NCBI GenBank assembly: GCA_965207705.1
Contig: OZ242292.1
Span: forward strand, 248,001-312,000
Direction of reading: 5' to 3'
Length of the DNA: 64,000 bases
Origin: JAAOII01 sp965207705
GTDB lineage: Bacteria; Pseudomonadota; Gammaproteobacteria; CBDBNL01; JAAOII01
This document shows, piece by piece, positions 33,401 through 42,265 of the stretch. Below the pieces are notes generated by a model. It saw only the letters and a list, made by a program, of their open reading frames with translations, ran no database searches and was not told the origin of the DNA. A program made the position numbers and the translations under genes. Positions within the stretch are counted from its first letter, which is position 1; each line of letters begins with the position of its first letter.

Positions 33401-34698
33401 CCCAAGCGGTGAAGAGTGGGGGCTCTATTCAGAATTACTGGATGTTGATGAATTACTTCAGCAAGAATATCCCATATACCGCCCGCTTCATTTTCCACCA
33501 ATCTTTTGGCGGACTTAATCGTATTGGCAATGCCTCTTTCTATTAGTTTATGAAAAACAAATGGTTTGAATAGCTCAATTGCCATCTTTTTAGGCAAACC
33601 GCATTCGTGTAATCGCAGTTCAGGTCCTACCACTATCACTGAGCGCCCAGAATAATCAACACGCTTACCCAGCAGGTTCTGTCTAAATCTTCCCTGTTTG
33701 CCTTTAATCATATCCACCAATGATTTCAATGGACGTTTATTATAATCAGCTAAGGGTTGGGCGCCGCGGGTATTATCAAGCAAACTATCAACTGCCTCTT
33801 GCAGCATCCGTTTTTCATTATGGATAATAACTTCAGGAGCGTGCAAATCAAGCAATCTTCTTAAACGGTTATTACGATTAATAACTCTTCTATAGCAATC
33901 ATTCAAATCCGAAGTAGCAAATCTTCCGCCTTCTAAAGGCACTAAGGGACGTAGTTCAGGAGGCAGCACAGGAAGCATTCGTAAAATCATCCAAGCAGGA
34001 TTATTATCAGTTCGCTGAAATGCTTCAAGAAGTTTAATTCTTTTAGATAGTTTTTTGATACTAGTATCTGATTTACTTTTTTCTATTTGCGCTCTAAGTT
34101 CCTCAATATTTTTCTTTATATCAACTTTTTCAATCATTTCAAGAATGGCTTCAGCGCCAGCGCCAGCCCTGAAGTTAAAGTCATCTACTGCTTCATCTTT
34201 ATAATTCTCAATTTGCTCATAATTAATAAGCTGCCCCTTTTCCATTTCGGACTTGCCTGGCTCTATGACTACATACGACTGAAAGTAAAGAATTTTTTCC
34301 AGATCACGCAGAGTTATGTCTAACATTAGGCCTATTCTTGAAGGTAATGATTTAAGAAACCATATATGAGCCACTGGACTTGCCAACTCAATATGTCCCA
34401 TGCGACTTCTGCGCACTTTGGATACAGTTACTTCAACTCCACACTTTTCACATACTATGCCGCGATGTTTTAATCTCTTGTATTTACCACATAGACATTC
34501 ATAATCCTTGACGGGACCAAAAATACGCGCGCAAAACAGTCCATCACGTTCTGGCTTTAATGTGCGATAATTAATCGTCTCGGGCTTCTTAACTTCTCCA
34601 TAAGACCATGACTTGATGACCTCTGGAGAGGCAAGTTGAATGCTGATAGACCTCAGCACTCTCTTTTTTGGTTGAGTGTATCTCGTAATATTATCCAT
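30418..34698 (-). CDS. rpoC: RNA polymerase beta' subunit
   Basis: Largest RNA polymerase subunit, 1426 aa. The N-terminal zinc ribbon is CLCGKYKRLKHRGIVCEKCG (about 70-89). The catalytic metal triad sits in NADFDGDQMGVYVPLS (about 460). The trigger-loop region includes GLMARPDGSIIETAV, and the second zinc site is in CESNFGICRQCYGIDLARG. It ends in an acidic tail of about 40 residues. It lies 23 bp downstream of rpoB. The next gene downstream is iscS rather than rpsL-rpsG-fusA, so the str cluster has moved. Confidence 0.99.
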   Translation of the reverse strand: MDNITRYTQPKKRVLRSISIQLASPEVIKSWSYGEVKKPETINYRTLKPERDGLFCARIFGPVKDYECLCGKYKRLKHRGIVCEKCGVEVTVSKVRRSRMGHIELASPVAHIWFLKSLPSRIGLMLDITLRDLEKILYFQSYVVIEPGKSEMEKGQLINYEQIENYKDEAVDDFNFRAGAGAEAILEMIEKVDIKKNIEELRAQIEKSKSDTSIKKLSKRIKLLEAFQRTDNNPAWMILRMLPVLPPELRPLVPLEGGRFATSDLNDCYRRVINRNNRLRRLLDLHAPEVIIHNEKRMLQEAVDSLLDNTRGAQPLADYNKRPLKSLVDMIKGKQGRFRQNLLGKRVDYSGRSVIVVGPELRLHECGLPKKMAIELFKPFVFHKLIERGIANTIKSAKRLVENEAGGIWDILAEVIHQHPVILNRAPTLHRLGIQAFEPILIEGKAIQLHPLVCAAFNADFDGDQMGVYVPLSYEAQQEARILMMSSNNILSPANGAPIIVPSQDVVLGLYYLTRGQSNLKTTNSIFADSNEVMRAYNAGEVDLHSPIKARIASWKKNRDGSETDETQIYDTTVGRVIFYSIVPRGIEFSLINKTMKKKDISDIISVSHHRLDLKTSVIFADQLMYMGFEHATKSGISIALDDLKIPGNKKDILDQAEHQVNEIEKQFAAGLITRGEKYNKTVDAWSNANDEIGSSMMKSISIDKVTNDKGKEVEQESLNPVYMMADSGARGSESQIRQLAGMRGLMARPDGSIIETAVTSNFREGLSVLQYFICTHGARKGLADTALKTANSGYLTRRLVDVSQDVIVSEDDCGTDKGISMASVIEGGSTVVSLAERVYGRVAAQDVYSGKENDDKVVLPAGTYFDDDAIDVLEENNVNEIIIRSAVTCESNFGICRQCYGIDLARGTLINRGEAVGVIAAQSIGEPGTQLTMRTFYTGGAASKAALENNIVVKLGGKVRFNNIDYVKREDKQDQVVISRSGKISIINNQNRECESYKVPYGASILVEDGSKVEAGQQIAAWDPHSLPIITEESGYINFGDFEENLTVKSQTDEATGFSNVEVINPIERPPAGKTMRPTIYLTNKDGKPVMHEDTNQPLSYILPAKSVVNVAEKQLVTKGTAIARIAVEEQKSHDITGGLPRVAALFEARVPKDASVLAPATGIVRFGKETRDKVKLQIVSEKEEKLGEVSIPRRRHINVLEGNHVTAGELICEGTMNPHEILKYKGIEALTDYIVNEVQAIYRLQGVKINDKHIEIIISQMMRKVDIVNAGDSSFVPGERIEMNKARDINKELLAANKTPLTYNRVLLGLTNASLSTESFISAASFQETTRVLTEAAINAKEDQLRGLKENVVVGRLIPAGTGYVYYELLKERQKRKDEALQSQDDYDFDSDMTKESESLFDNIPSTSESEENVLQESSVDIQE

Positions 34699-34721
34699 AA
34701 TTCTTTCCTTACCTTATAAAT

Positions 34722-37700
34722 TTACTGCTGCTGATAATCAATGTTTAATCCCAATGACCTGATTTCTTTAATCAAAACATTAAAAGATTCAGGCACATAG
34801 GCATTGACTTCTGAGCTTCCTGCTATTATGCTCTTATATACCTGTTTTCTCCCCTCTACATCATCCGATTTGACTGTCAACATTTCTTGTAATGTATAGG
34901 CAGCTCCGTACGCCTCAAGCGCCCATACTTCCATCTCACCAAATCTCTGTCCTCCCATTTTAGATTTGCCTCCTAACGGTTGTTGGGTAACTAACCCATA
35001 AGAACCGATTGAACGGGCATGAATTTTATCTTCAACTAAATGGTTTAGTTTCAAAATATACATATATCCCGAAGTAATTGATTGTTGAAATGTTTCGCCA
35101 GTTCTTCCATCGTAGAATTTCTGTTTTTCCATTACTGGGGCATTGGCGAGCTCTAAAAGACGGGTTATATCATTTTCTGAGGCGCCATTAAAAACATGGC
35201 TTGCCATAGGAACTCCCTCAGACAAGGACAAACAAAATTCGTGCAGTTGCTCATCATCCAAAGATTTAATATGCTCTAAAGCAGCGCCACCATCCATATC
35301 AGTGTATATATCTTTCAACAATTTACGCATCTTTGTGATATGGGTAGATTGAGTAGTTGGGGATGCCTGTTCATGGTCTTTCAGTAGTCGCTGAATTTCA
35401 TTACCCAACATCTTCGCCGCATAGCCAAGATGGGCTTCAAGTAACTGCCCTATATTCATACGCGATGGCAAACCAAGTGGGCTGAGAACTATATCCAATG
35501 AATTACCTTCTTCATCATAAGGCATATCCTCAACTGGCATTATTGCCGAAACCACGCCTTTATTACCATGCCTTCCCGCCATCTTATCGCCTGGCTGGAT
35601 ATGTCTTTTAACTGCAATATGCACTTTCACCATCTTAATAACTCCTGGCGGCAGGCCTGTATCACCAGATTTAACCTTCTGCTCTTGTTTTTTATAATCG
35701 TCATTTAACCCCTTCTCCACCTTGCTCATATTTTCCCTCGAGCGATCCAACATATCATTGAGCGCATCATCAGACATAGAGAGGTTAAAAATTTCTTCAA
35801 GGGTTGCTTCATCTAAATATGATTTGGTAAGGCGAGTTTTTTCTTTAATTCCTTTACCTTTTTCTACCTGTTTGCCTGATAATCTTTCTCTTAATTGGGC
35901 GGTGGTTACCTTACGGACTATCTCAATTCTGGTATCAATATTCTGCCTGGTCTCTTTTAAATTATTTTTATCTTCTTCTTTAGAGCGAGCATCCTTATCA
36001 ACTCCTTCGCGAGTGAAAATCTGCACATCAATTACAGTCCCCTTAACCCCTGGTGGAACCCTCAAAGAACTATCCTTAACATTTGATGCCTTTTCGCCGA
36101 ATATAGCGCGTAATAGATTTTCTTCTGGGGTAAGCTGTTCTTCGCTTTTAGGAGTAACCATGCCAACTAATATGTCGCCGGTCTTTACTTCTGCTCCTAC
36201 ATACACAATCCCAGATTCATCCAAAGTACCTAACGCTGTTTCACCAACATTGGGTATATCTGCAGTAATTTCTTCGTCTCCCAGTTTAGTAGAGCGAGCA
36301 ATGCAGTTAAATTCCATTATATGAATGCTGGTAAGCTGTTGGTTTGCTACAAGCCGTTCCGAAATTAAGATAGAATCCTCAAAATTATATCCCTTCCAGC
36401 ACATCAAACCTATTCTTAAATTAGCTCCTATTGCCAGTTCTCCTTTATCTGAGGCAGCTCCATCAGCAAGAACATCGCCTGCCACAACCTTATCATTTAC
36501 CTTGACCGCTGGCACTTGATTAATACAGGTATTCTGATTGGTGCGATAAAACTTAACCAAAGGATAAATATCAACTGGGAGCTCATCTGAATTATCAGTA
36601 GCGCGAACAACTATCCGTTTGGAGTCAACCTGCTCTACTACGCCTTCTCTTTTAGCTATGAGGCAGCAGCCAGAATCACGCGCAACATTTTTTTCCATGC
36701 CAGTTCCTACTAATGGGCTATCTCTTTTAACCAAAGGAACTGCTTGTCGTTGCATATTTGAACCCATCAATGCTCTATTGGCATCATCATGCTCCAAGAA
36801 AGGAATCAAAGATGCTGCCACGGAAATTAATTGCTTAGGTGAAACATCTATCAAAGTAACTTCGGATGCGGGGCTAAGAGCCACCTCACTTCTATGGCGC
36901 GTTGGCACTAATTCATCAACAAGTTTATTGTTATTTGTAACCCGAGCACTGGCGGATGCAATAACATGCTCCCACTCATCCATAGCTGATACATAAATAA
37001 TTTCATCGGTTATGACGCCTTTTTTCACCACTTTATAAGGGGTTTCCAGAAAACCATAAGAGTTTACTTTGGAATAAATTGCCAATGAGTTGATTAAACC
37101 TATATTAGGACCTTCTGGGGTTTCTATGGGGCACAATCTTCCATAATGGGAAGGATGCACATCGCGAACTTCAAAGCCAGCTCTTTCACGCGACAATCCA
37201 CCTGGTCCTAAAGCAGAAACTCTTCTCTTATGAGTAATCTCAGACAATGGATTTATTTGGTCAATCAGCTGTGATAACTGACTGCTCATAAAAAATTCTT
37301 TAACAGCAGCGGATACTGCTTTGGCGCTTATTAATTCTTTGGGAGTTTGTTTATCTACTTCTGGCAAGCTTAATCTTTCTTTCACCGCCCTTTCAATTCG
37401 CAACAAGCCAAGACGCAATGCATTTTGCACCATCTCTCCAACACGGCGCACGCGGCGATTTTCTAAACTATCTATATCATCAACATCGCTTATTCCATTA
37501 CGTATGTCAATAAGAATTTTAACTGTTTCCAGAATATCTTCCTTACTAAGAGTCATTTCCCCAGTTAATACTTCTCTGCCCAGACGTTTGTTAATCTTCA
37601 TTCTCCCAATTTCAGAGAGATTGTATCTAATGTTAGTGAAGAACAGATTAGTGAAAAATTTGTCTGCCTCATCTTTATTATATTGGTCTCCTGGACGCAT

Positions 37701-38804
37701 GATCTTATATATCTCATGAATCGCAGGAGCGCGTCCTTGTACTGGATAATTCGCCATTGTTTCTGAAACATACGCTCCCCTATTAACATCATTAGTATAT
37801 ATAATGCGAAATTTTTTAATCCCTAATCCTTTGATTGTGTTGATATGTTCGTTGGTGAGTTTGGTATTGCAGGGAATAACTACTTCACCTTTTTCCTTAA
37901 TGTCTTCAGCCAAAACTTTATTGTTAAGATACTCTTCAGAAACAGAAAGTTCTTTTATATTTGCTTGCTCAATACTTTGGACGTTGGCTGCGGTTATGCG
38001 GCTACCCTCTTCAACTAATATTTCACCCTTAGGACCTTTAATATCAAACGCAGCTATCTCATCTTTAATATGCTCTGAATTAATTTTAAAAAACAATTCA
38101 TCATCGCGAATTTCAAAAACATCCTTCTCAAAAAAACTATCAAGAATTTCTTCATTACTCATGCCCAAAGCGCTCAACAGATAATTAACCGGCAGACGAT
38201 GGCGTCTATCAATGCGAGCGCATAGGTTCTCTTTTATATCAAATTCAAAATCCAGCCAAGAGCCGTTGTAAGGGATTATGCGCGCAGAATAAAATAACTT
38301 GCCAGATATATGAGTATTGCCTTTATCGTGATTAAAAAACACACCAGGAGAACGATGCAATTGAGATACCACTGCGCGCTCAGTACCATTTACAATAAAA
38401 GAACCTATTGGGGTCATTAGATGAATATCCCCCATATAAACATTTTGTTCTATTTTATTTTTAATGGTTTCTTTTGCGCCTGATTTTTCTTTAACAATTA
38501 GTGAGAGTTTGGCATGAATAGGAGCAGCATAACTGATTCCATGCTTGCGACATTCATCAATATTATATTGAGGTTCCCCCATCGTATAACTTTCATACTC
38601 AATAATTGCCTTTCCTGTATGACTTTCAATAGGAAATACAGATTTAAAAGTTGTAGCAATACCAGAAGGTTCGTCCCCATCCCCATATAAAAACTTATTA
38701 TAGGATTCAATTTGAGTATCAAGTAAAGAAGGAACGGCGGCAACTTCGGGAGAATTGCCAAAGTTGTAGCGTAATCTCTTACGCTCCATTAAGCTGTATG
38801 TCAT
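34722..38804 (-). CDS. rpoB: RNA polymerase beta subunit
   Basis: Beta subunit, 1360 aa. The rifampicin pocket reads SSQLSQLIDQINPLSEITHK with HKRRVSALGPGGLSRERAGF. The positions matching E. coli Asp516, His526 and Ser531 are unchanged, while FMDQNN is LIDQIN here. Other blocks: RPHYGRLCPIETPEGPNIG-type text, KMAGRHGNKGVVSAIMPVED, and C-terminal MGGQRFGEMEVWALEAYGAA. It is preceded by an attenuator-like hairpin after rplL and followed by rpoC. Confidence 0.99.
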   Translation of the reverse strand: MTYSLMERKRLRYNFGNSPEVAAVPSLLDTQIESYNKFLYGDGDEPSGIATTFKSVFPIESHTGKAIIEYESYTMGEPQYNIDECRKHGISYAAPIHAKLSLIVKEKSGAKETIKNKIEQNVYMGDIHLMTPIGSFIVNGTERAVVSQLHRSPGVFFNHDKGNTHISGKLFYSARIIPYNGSWLDFEFDIKENLCARIDRRHRLPVNYLLSALGMSNEEILDSFFEKDVFEIRDDELFFKINSEHIKDEIAAFDIKGPKGEILVEEGSRITAANVQSIEQANIKELSVSEEYLNNKVLAEDIKEKGEVVIPCNTKLTNEHINTIKGLGIKKFRIIYTNDVNRGAYVSETMANYPVQGRAPAIHEIYKIMRPGDQYNKDEADKFFTNLFFTNIRYNLSEIGRMKINKRLGREVLTGEMTLSKEDILETVKILIDIRNGISDVDDIDSLENRRVRRVGEMVQNALRLGLLRIERAVKERLSLPEVDKQTPKELISAKAVSAAVKEFFMSSQLSQLIDQINPLSEITHKRRVSALGPGGLSRERAGFEVRDVHPSHYGRLCPIETPEGPNIGLINSLAIYSKVNSYGFLETPYKVVKKGVITDEIIYVSAMDEWEHVIASASARVTNNNKLVDELVPTRHRSEVALSPASEVTLIDVSPKQLISVAASLIPFLEHDDANRALMGSNMQRQAVPLVKRDSPLVGTGMEKNVARDSGCCLIAKREGVVEQVDSKRIVVRATDNSDELPVDIYPLVKFYRTNQNTCINQVPAVKVNDKVVAGDVLADGAASDKGELAIGANLRIGLMCWKGYNFEDSILISERLVANQQLTSIHIMEFNCIARSTKLGDEEITADIPNVGETALGTLDESGIVYVGAEVKTGDILVGMVTPKSEEQLTPEENLLRAIFGEKASNVKDSSLRVPPGVKGTVIDVQIFTREGVDKDARSKEEDKNNLKETRQNIDTRIEIVRKVTTAQLRERLSGKQVEKGKGIKEKTRLTKSYLDEATLEEIFNLSMSDDALNDMLDRSRENMSKVEKGLNDDYKKQEQKVKSGDTGLPPGVIKMVKVHIAVKRHIQPGDKMAGRHGNKGVVSAIMPVEDMPYDEEGNSLDIVLSPLGLPSRMNIGQLLEAHLGYAAKMLGNEIQRLLKDHEQASPTTQSTHITKMRKLLKDIYTDMDGGAALEHIKSLDDEQLHEFCLSLSEGVPMASHVFNGASENDITRLLELANAPVMEKQKFYDGRTGETFQQSITSGYMYILKLNHLVEDKIHARSIGSYGLVTQQPLGGKSKMGGQRFGEMEVWALEAYGAAYTLQEMLTVKSDDVEGRKQVYKSIIAGSSEVNAYVPESFNVLIKEIRSLGLNIDYQQQ

Positions 38805-38839
38805 ATATTTATCGGGTAAAAAAACAATTGCGTTAAGTT

Positions 38840-38880
38840 ATAAAGGCGGTTTTCTAACCCGCCTCTACAAAGGTCTATAG
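38840..38880 (-). promoter_or_regulatory. Attenuator-like hairpin between rplL and rpoB
   Basis: On the minus strand AGGCGG-GTTAGAAAA-CCGCCT is followed by TTATAACTT. An attenuator here tunes rpoBC against the ribosomal genes in enterics. The sequence also resembles a decayed dispersed palindrome: CCGCCTCTACAAAGGTCTAT compares with CGCCCCTACAGACCTAT at 15181. Confidence 0.55.
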
Positions 38881-38915
38881 TATTATGTGTGTTCAACAAT
38901 TTCGTATTAAGGTAA

Positions 38916-39299
38916 TTACTTAAGTTCTACCTTAGCTCCTGCTTCCTCCAATTGTTGTTTAAATTTTTCTGCTTCTTCTTTGGGAACATCAGTTTTAACA
39001 CTAGCTGGAGCTCCATCTACCAAATCTTTTGCCTCTTTGAGACCAAGCTCGGTAATAGTTCTAATAGCTTTAATAACAGCAATTTTATTGCTGCCAATGT
39101 CTGATAGAAAAACTTCAAATTCGCTTTGCTCTTCAGCTGCTACGCCGCCATCGCCAGCGCCTGCTGCGGGGGCTGCTACTGCCACTGGGGTAGCGGAAAC
39201 GCCAAATTTTTCTTCTATTGCCTTAACTAGTTCTACCAGTTCCATAACGCTCATGTCTGCTATGGATTGCAATATTTCGTCTTGTGATACTTTTGCCAT
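38916..39299 (-). CDS. rplL: 50S ribosomal protein L7/L12
   Basis: Stalk protein that recruits translation factors. The 127-aa sequence has the N-terminal dimerisation part (VMELVELVKAIEEKFGV), an Ala/Gly hinge (VAAPAAGAGDGGVAAE) and the C-terminal globular domain (IAVIKAIRTITELGLKEAKD). It lies 86 bp after rplJ. Confidence 0.98.
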   Translation of the reverse strand: MAKVSQDEILQSIADMSVMELVELVKAIEEKFGVSATPVAVAAPAAGAGDGGVAAEEQSEFEVFLSDIGSNKIAVIKAIRTITELGLKEAKDLVDGAPASVKTDVPKEEAEKFKQQLEEAGAKVELK

Positions 39300-39385
39300 A
39301 ATATTTATATGTGATTAATTAATAATGAGAATATTGAAAAATAACTGCATTAATATATGTGTTATTTTCAACGAACTCATCGTGA

Positions 39386-39901
39386 TTATTTTTGGGCGCT
39401 AACCGCATTAAGCGCATGCGCCACACTACAAGGAATCTGATTAAGGACTGTTGCTAACTGCTGCACTGGAGCTTTTAATATCATAGCTACTGTAGCAAGC
39501 GCCTCATCGCGAGTGGGAAGATTAGCCAGCACATTTATTTTATCTGCTGGTATAAACTCTCCATTAATTGCCAGTCCCTTAACACGAAATTCAGGATTTG
39601 TTTTCACAAAATCCCTAAATAAACGCGCTACTGCTCCTGGCTCCTCTAAAGAAAATCCCACTAAAGTAGGACCCGTTAGTTCAGATTCAAGACAAGAATA
39701 AGAAGTATCAGCCAGCGCTCTCTTAATTAAGGTGTTGCGGGCAATTTTTAGATAGATACTGTTCTGCCTAGCTGTATTTCTCAGCTCGGTCATAGCAGTG
39801 ACATCAGTTCCGCGGTAATCCGCGACTGCGCCATCTAATGCTTTAGATGCTTCGTTTTTAATCGTCTTGATTATTTCAACTTTTTCAGATTTTAATAACA
39901 T
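39386..39901 (-). CDS. rplJ: 50S ribosomal protein L10
   Basis: Base of the ribosomal stalk, 171 aa. Features: EIIKTIKNEASKALDGAVAD, YRGTDVTAMTELRNTARQNS, TLIKRALADT and GPTLVGFSLEEPGAVARLF. The C-terminal helices bind L7/L12. L10 normally represses its own operon by binding the leader RNA, and a candidate leader lies just upstream (39902-40033). Confidence 0.97.
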   Translation of the reverse strand: MLLKSEKVEIIKTIKNEASKALDGAVADYRGTDVTAMTELRNTARQNSIYLKIARNTLIKRALADTSYSCLESELTGPTLVGFSLEEPGAVARLFRDFVKTNPEFRVKGLAINGEFIPADKINVLANLPTRDEALATVAMILKAPVQQLATVLNQIPCSVAHALNAVSAQK

Positions 39902-40033
39902 TTTTTCATTAACTTATTTCAACGGCATTCGTAGCATTAGCTATGTACCGTCTGCACAGGATAATTAAGCCATGCATAACTGCACAACTCCTGTGGTCTT
40001 CAACAAAAAACTCTTTCAACAAATCCCCCAAAC
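39902..40033 (-). promoter_or_regulatory. Candidate L10 leader RNA
   Basis: The 132-base gap between rplA and rplJ contains, on the minus strand, ACAGGAGTTGTGCAGTTATG and CCTGTGCAGACGGTAC, which can pair around a central loop. The CTGTGCAGACGGT wording recalls the enteric L10 leader. Assignment is by position and memory of that motif. Confidence 0.55.
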
Positions 40034-40735
40034 CTAACTGCTGCTGCCAATATTGACTTGAACACCAGGTCCCATCGTGGAAGTAACCGTAATCTTTTTA
40101 AGATAGGTTCCCTTGCTGCTTTTGGGTTTTATTCTTTTAATTTCACTCATAACTGCGGTGAAATTCTTTAGTAAATCAGATGAATTGCTTTTAAGCTTAC
40201 CCAATCTACAATGTATTATCCCCTGCTTATCATTGCGAATGCGAACTTGTCCTGCCTTAGCAGAGGTAACTGCAGAAGCAATTTGAGCGGTAACCGTCCC
40301 ATCCTTGGGATTTGGCATCAGTCCCTTAGGACCAAGAATTCTGCCGATTTGCCCTACTATCTTCATAGCTGCGGGAGCTGCGATAACCACATCATAATTT
40401 AAGTCCCCTTTTTTCATTGATTCAGCTAACTCTTCCATGCCAACTATATCAGCGCCACTATCCTGCGCTTGTTTTGCTTCGTCTCCATCAGCAAAAACAG
40501 CAACCTTAACTTCTTTGCCTGAGCCACTGGGCAAACTGACCATGCTGCGCACCATCTGGTCACCTTTACGAGCATCAATACCTATATTGACTGCCAAATC
40601 CAAGGTTTCTTCAAGTTTAATCTTAGTTAATTTTGACAATTTTTGCAGAATATCAATTGCTTCATTTGCCTCGTAGGACTTGCTATCATCAAAATTTTCT
40701 TGAATAATTTTAGCTCTTTTACTTATCTTAGTCAT
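40034..40735 (-). CDS. rplA: 50S ribosomal protein L1
   Basis: L1 binds 23S rRNA at the E-site stalk and represses its own operon. The ATG at 40735 (MTKISKRAKIIQ) gives 233 aa, the family norm. The frame extends to 40813 but overlaps rplK there. Motifs: IDARKGDQMVRSMVSLPSGS, LGPKGLMPNPKDGTV and the C-terminal TSTMGPGVQVNIG. It begins one base after the rplK stop. Confidence 0.97.
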   Translation of the reverse strand: MTKISKRAKIIQENFDDSKSYEANEAIDILQKLSKLTKIKLEETLDLAVNIGIDARKGDQMVRSMVSLPSGSGKEVKVAVFADGDEAKQAQDSGADIVGMEELAESMKKGDLNYDVVIAAPAAMKIVGQIGRILGPKGLMPNPKDGTVTAQIASAVTSAKAGQVRIRNDKQGIIHCRLGKLKSNSSDLLKNFTAVMSEIKRIKPKSSKGTYLKKITVTSTMGPGVQVNIGSSS

Positions 40736-40736
40736 A

Positions 40737-41186
40737 TTAACTCTCTGTTTCCAGTCCCATGCTGCGCGCACTGCCAGCAATAATACGCACCGCCGCATCA
40801 AGGTCGGAAGCATTTAAATCTACCATCTTCGCCTGAGCGATTTCTTCTAATTGTTTACGCGTAACCTTTCCTACTTTTACTTTATTTGGCTCACCGCTCC
40901 CCTTTTGGATATTAGCTGCTTTACGTAGCAAAACCGCAGCTGGTGGTGTTTTAACTATAAAAGTATAAGACCTGTCTGTATAAACATTGATGATAACTGG
41001 CAGGGTCATACCAGATTCTTGCTCTTTAGTTTTTTCATTAAATTCTTTACAGAACTCTTGAATAGCCACGCCATGTTGTCCTAAAGCAGGTCCCAAGGAA
41101 GAGCCAGGAGTTGCCTGCCCGGCAGGAACCTGAACCTTAATAACTGCTTTAACTTCTTTACCCTTTTTTGCTGGTTGTTTTGCCAT
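40737..41186 (-). CDS. rplK: 50S ribosomal protein L11
   Basis: L11 shapes the GTPase-associated centre. The 149-aa sequence shows VPAGQATPGSSLGPALGQHG near the N-terminus, FIVKTPPAAVLLRKAANI and the C-terminal ASDLDAAVRIIAGSARSMG. It is a few residues longer than the usual 142 because of a Lys-rich start. It follows nusG by 51 bp, and the L1-L11 pair is probably controlled at this leader. Confidence 0.97.
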   Translation of the reverse strand: MAKQPAKKGKEVKAVIKVQVPAGQATPGSSLGPALGQHGVAIQEFCKEFNEKTKEQESGMTLPVIINVYTDRSYTFIVKTPPAAVLLRKAANIQKGSGEPNKVKVGKVTRKQLEEIAQAKMVDLNASDLDAAVRIIAGSARSMGLETES

Positions 41187-41237
41187 TGTCTAATATATGT
41201 CTAAATCTCTATAAATTATGTTTGTTAATAGTAACTA

Positions 41238-41762
41238 TTAACCCTTCTCAATCTGATTAAAATCAATCTCCACTGGAGTAGATCTTCCTAAAATGGAAAC
41301 CGAAACCTGAATCTTATGCTTCTCAGAGTCCACTTCTTCAACAGTTCCGCTAAACCCCGAAAAAGGTCCATCCATTATACGAACCACTTCACCGACTTCA
41401 TAAGGATACTGGTCAACATGCCCTTCAACGCGTCCTTTGATAGCCGCTATTTCCTTTGCCTGGACTGGACGAGGATTTTTATTAGTCCCGCCGATAAAAC
41501 CCAAAACACGCGGTGTGGAATGGACTAAATGCCAAGTATCATTATTCATTTCCATCTTAATAAAAATACAACCAGGAAAAAACTTACGTTGTGTATTACG
41601 CTTCCTCCCTCCGTGAAGTTCTATTACGCTTTTGGATGGAACAAGTATTTCTACTTTGTCTCCAAACTGCCCACTAATTTCACTGTTTTTAATCCTATCT
41701 TCCAACAAATTCTTAACCCGGTTTTCATATCCTGAATAGGTTTGAACTACGTACCAGTCCAT
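41238..41762 (-). CDS. nusG: Transcription factor NusG
   Basis: Elongation factor that binds the polymerase clamp and, in enterics, Rho and S10. The 174-aa protein begins WYVVQTYSGYENRVKNLLED. The NGN domain includes RKFFPGCIFIKMEMN and PRVLGFIGGTNKNPRPV, and the KOW motif is VRIMDGPFSGFSGTVEEV. It lies 16 bp after secE. Confidence 0.98.
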   Translation of the reverse strand: MDWYVVQTYSGYENRVKNLLEDRIKNSEISGQFGDKVEILVPSKSVIELHGGRKRNTQRKFFPGCIFIKMEMNNDTWHLVHSTPRVLGFIGGTNKNPRPVQAKEIAAIKGRVEGHVDQYPYEVGEVVRIMDGPFSGFSGTVEEVDSEKHKIQVSVSILGRSTPVEIDFNQIEKG

Positions 41763-41778
41763 AATAATAAGCTTTTGA

Positions 41779-42144
41779 TTAACCTAATATTAAAAATGCA
41801 GCCCACGAAAAGAATGAATCCATCATCCACAACATAAGCATAACCACTCCAACTACCGCCATTACAGCGGCAAATGTTTGTACTATTTCTGGCCTTGTGG
41901 GCCAAATAACCCTACCAAGTTCAAGGCGCGCCAGCAACATCAGCTTAAATATACTCTTGCCTTTTTCGGTTGTATAGAGAATACCCCCAGCTACAAACAA
42001 TAACGCTAACACTGCTAATATTCTATAAAATAAAGAATACTCAGCGTAATAATAATTCCCAGCCACTATGATACCCATAATGGCAATTATTACCGACCAC
42101 TGAATAGCGGCAACAAAAGATGACTGTTTCCTTTCTTGATTCAT
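41779..42144 (-). CDS. secE: Preprotein translocase subunit SecE
   Basis: SecE is the essential clamp of the SecYEG channel. The 121-aa form begins at the ATG at 42144 (MNQERKQSSF). It has three membrane segments (VIIAIMGIIVAGNYYY, ILAVLALLFVAGGILY, VMAVVGVVMLMLWMM) and the conserved ELGRVIWPTRPEIVQTF before the last. Frames reaching 42162 or 42192 run into the tRNA-Trp gene. The three-segment form is the gammaproteobacterial type. Confidence 0.94.
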   Translation of the reverse strand: MNQERKQSSFVAAIQWSVIIAIMGIIVAGNYYYAEYSLFYRILAVLALLFVAGGILYTTEKGKSIFKLMLLARLELGRVIWPTRPEIVQTFAAVMAVVGVVMLMLWMMDSFFSWAAFLILG

Positions 42145-42165
42145 ATTTATAAATACGGACATAAA

Positions 42166-42238
42166 CAGGTCAGGAGGGACTCGAACCCCCAACCTGCGGT
42201 TTTGGAGACCGCTGCTCTACCAGTTGAGCCACTGACCT
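42166..42238 (-). tRNA. tRNA-Trp (CCA)
   Basis: Minus-strand cloverleaf with AGGTCAG/CTGACCT acceptor, TGGCTCAACTGGTAGAGCA D-arm, anticodon CCA in GGTCTCCAAAACC and T-arm GGGGGTTCGAGTCCC. It lies between tuf and secE, as in enterics; 73 bases without CCA. Confidence 0.97.
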
Positions 42239-42265
42239 AAGTAGGGTATAACCGACTATTATGGC

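Noticed and set aside
42145..42192. Longer secE start (MGVRVPPDLF...)
   Set aside because: The extra residues come from the T-arm and acceptor of tRNA-Trp.
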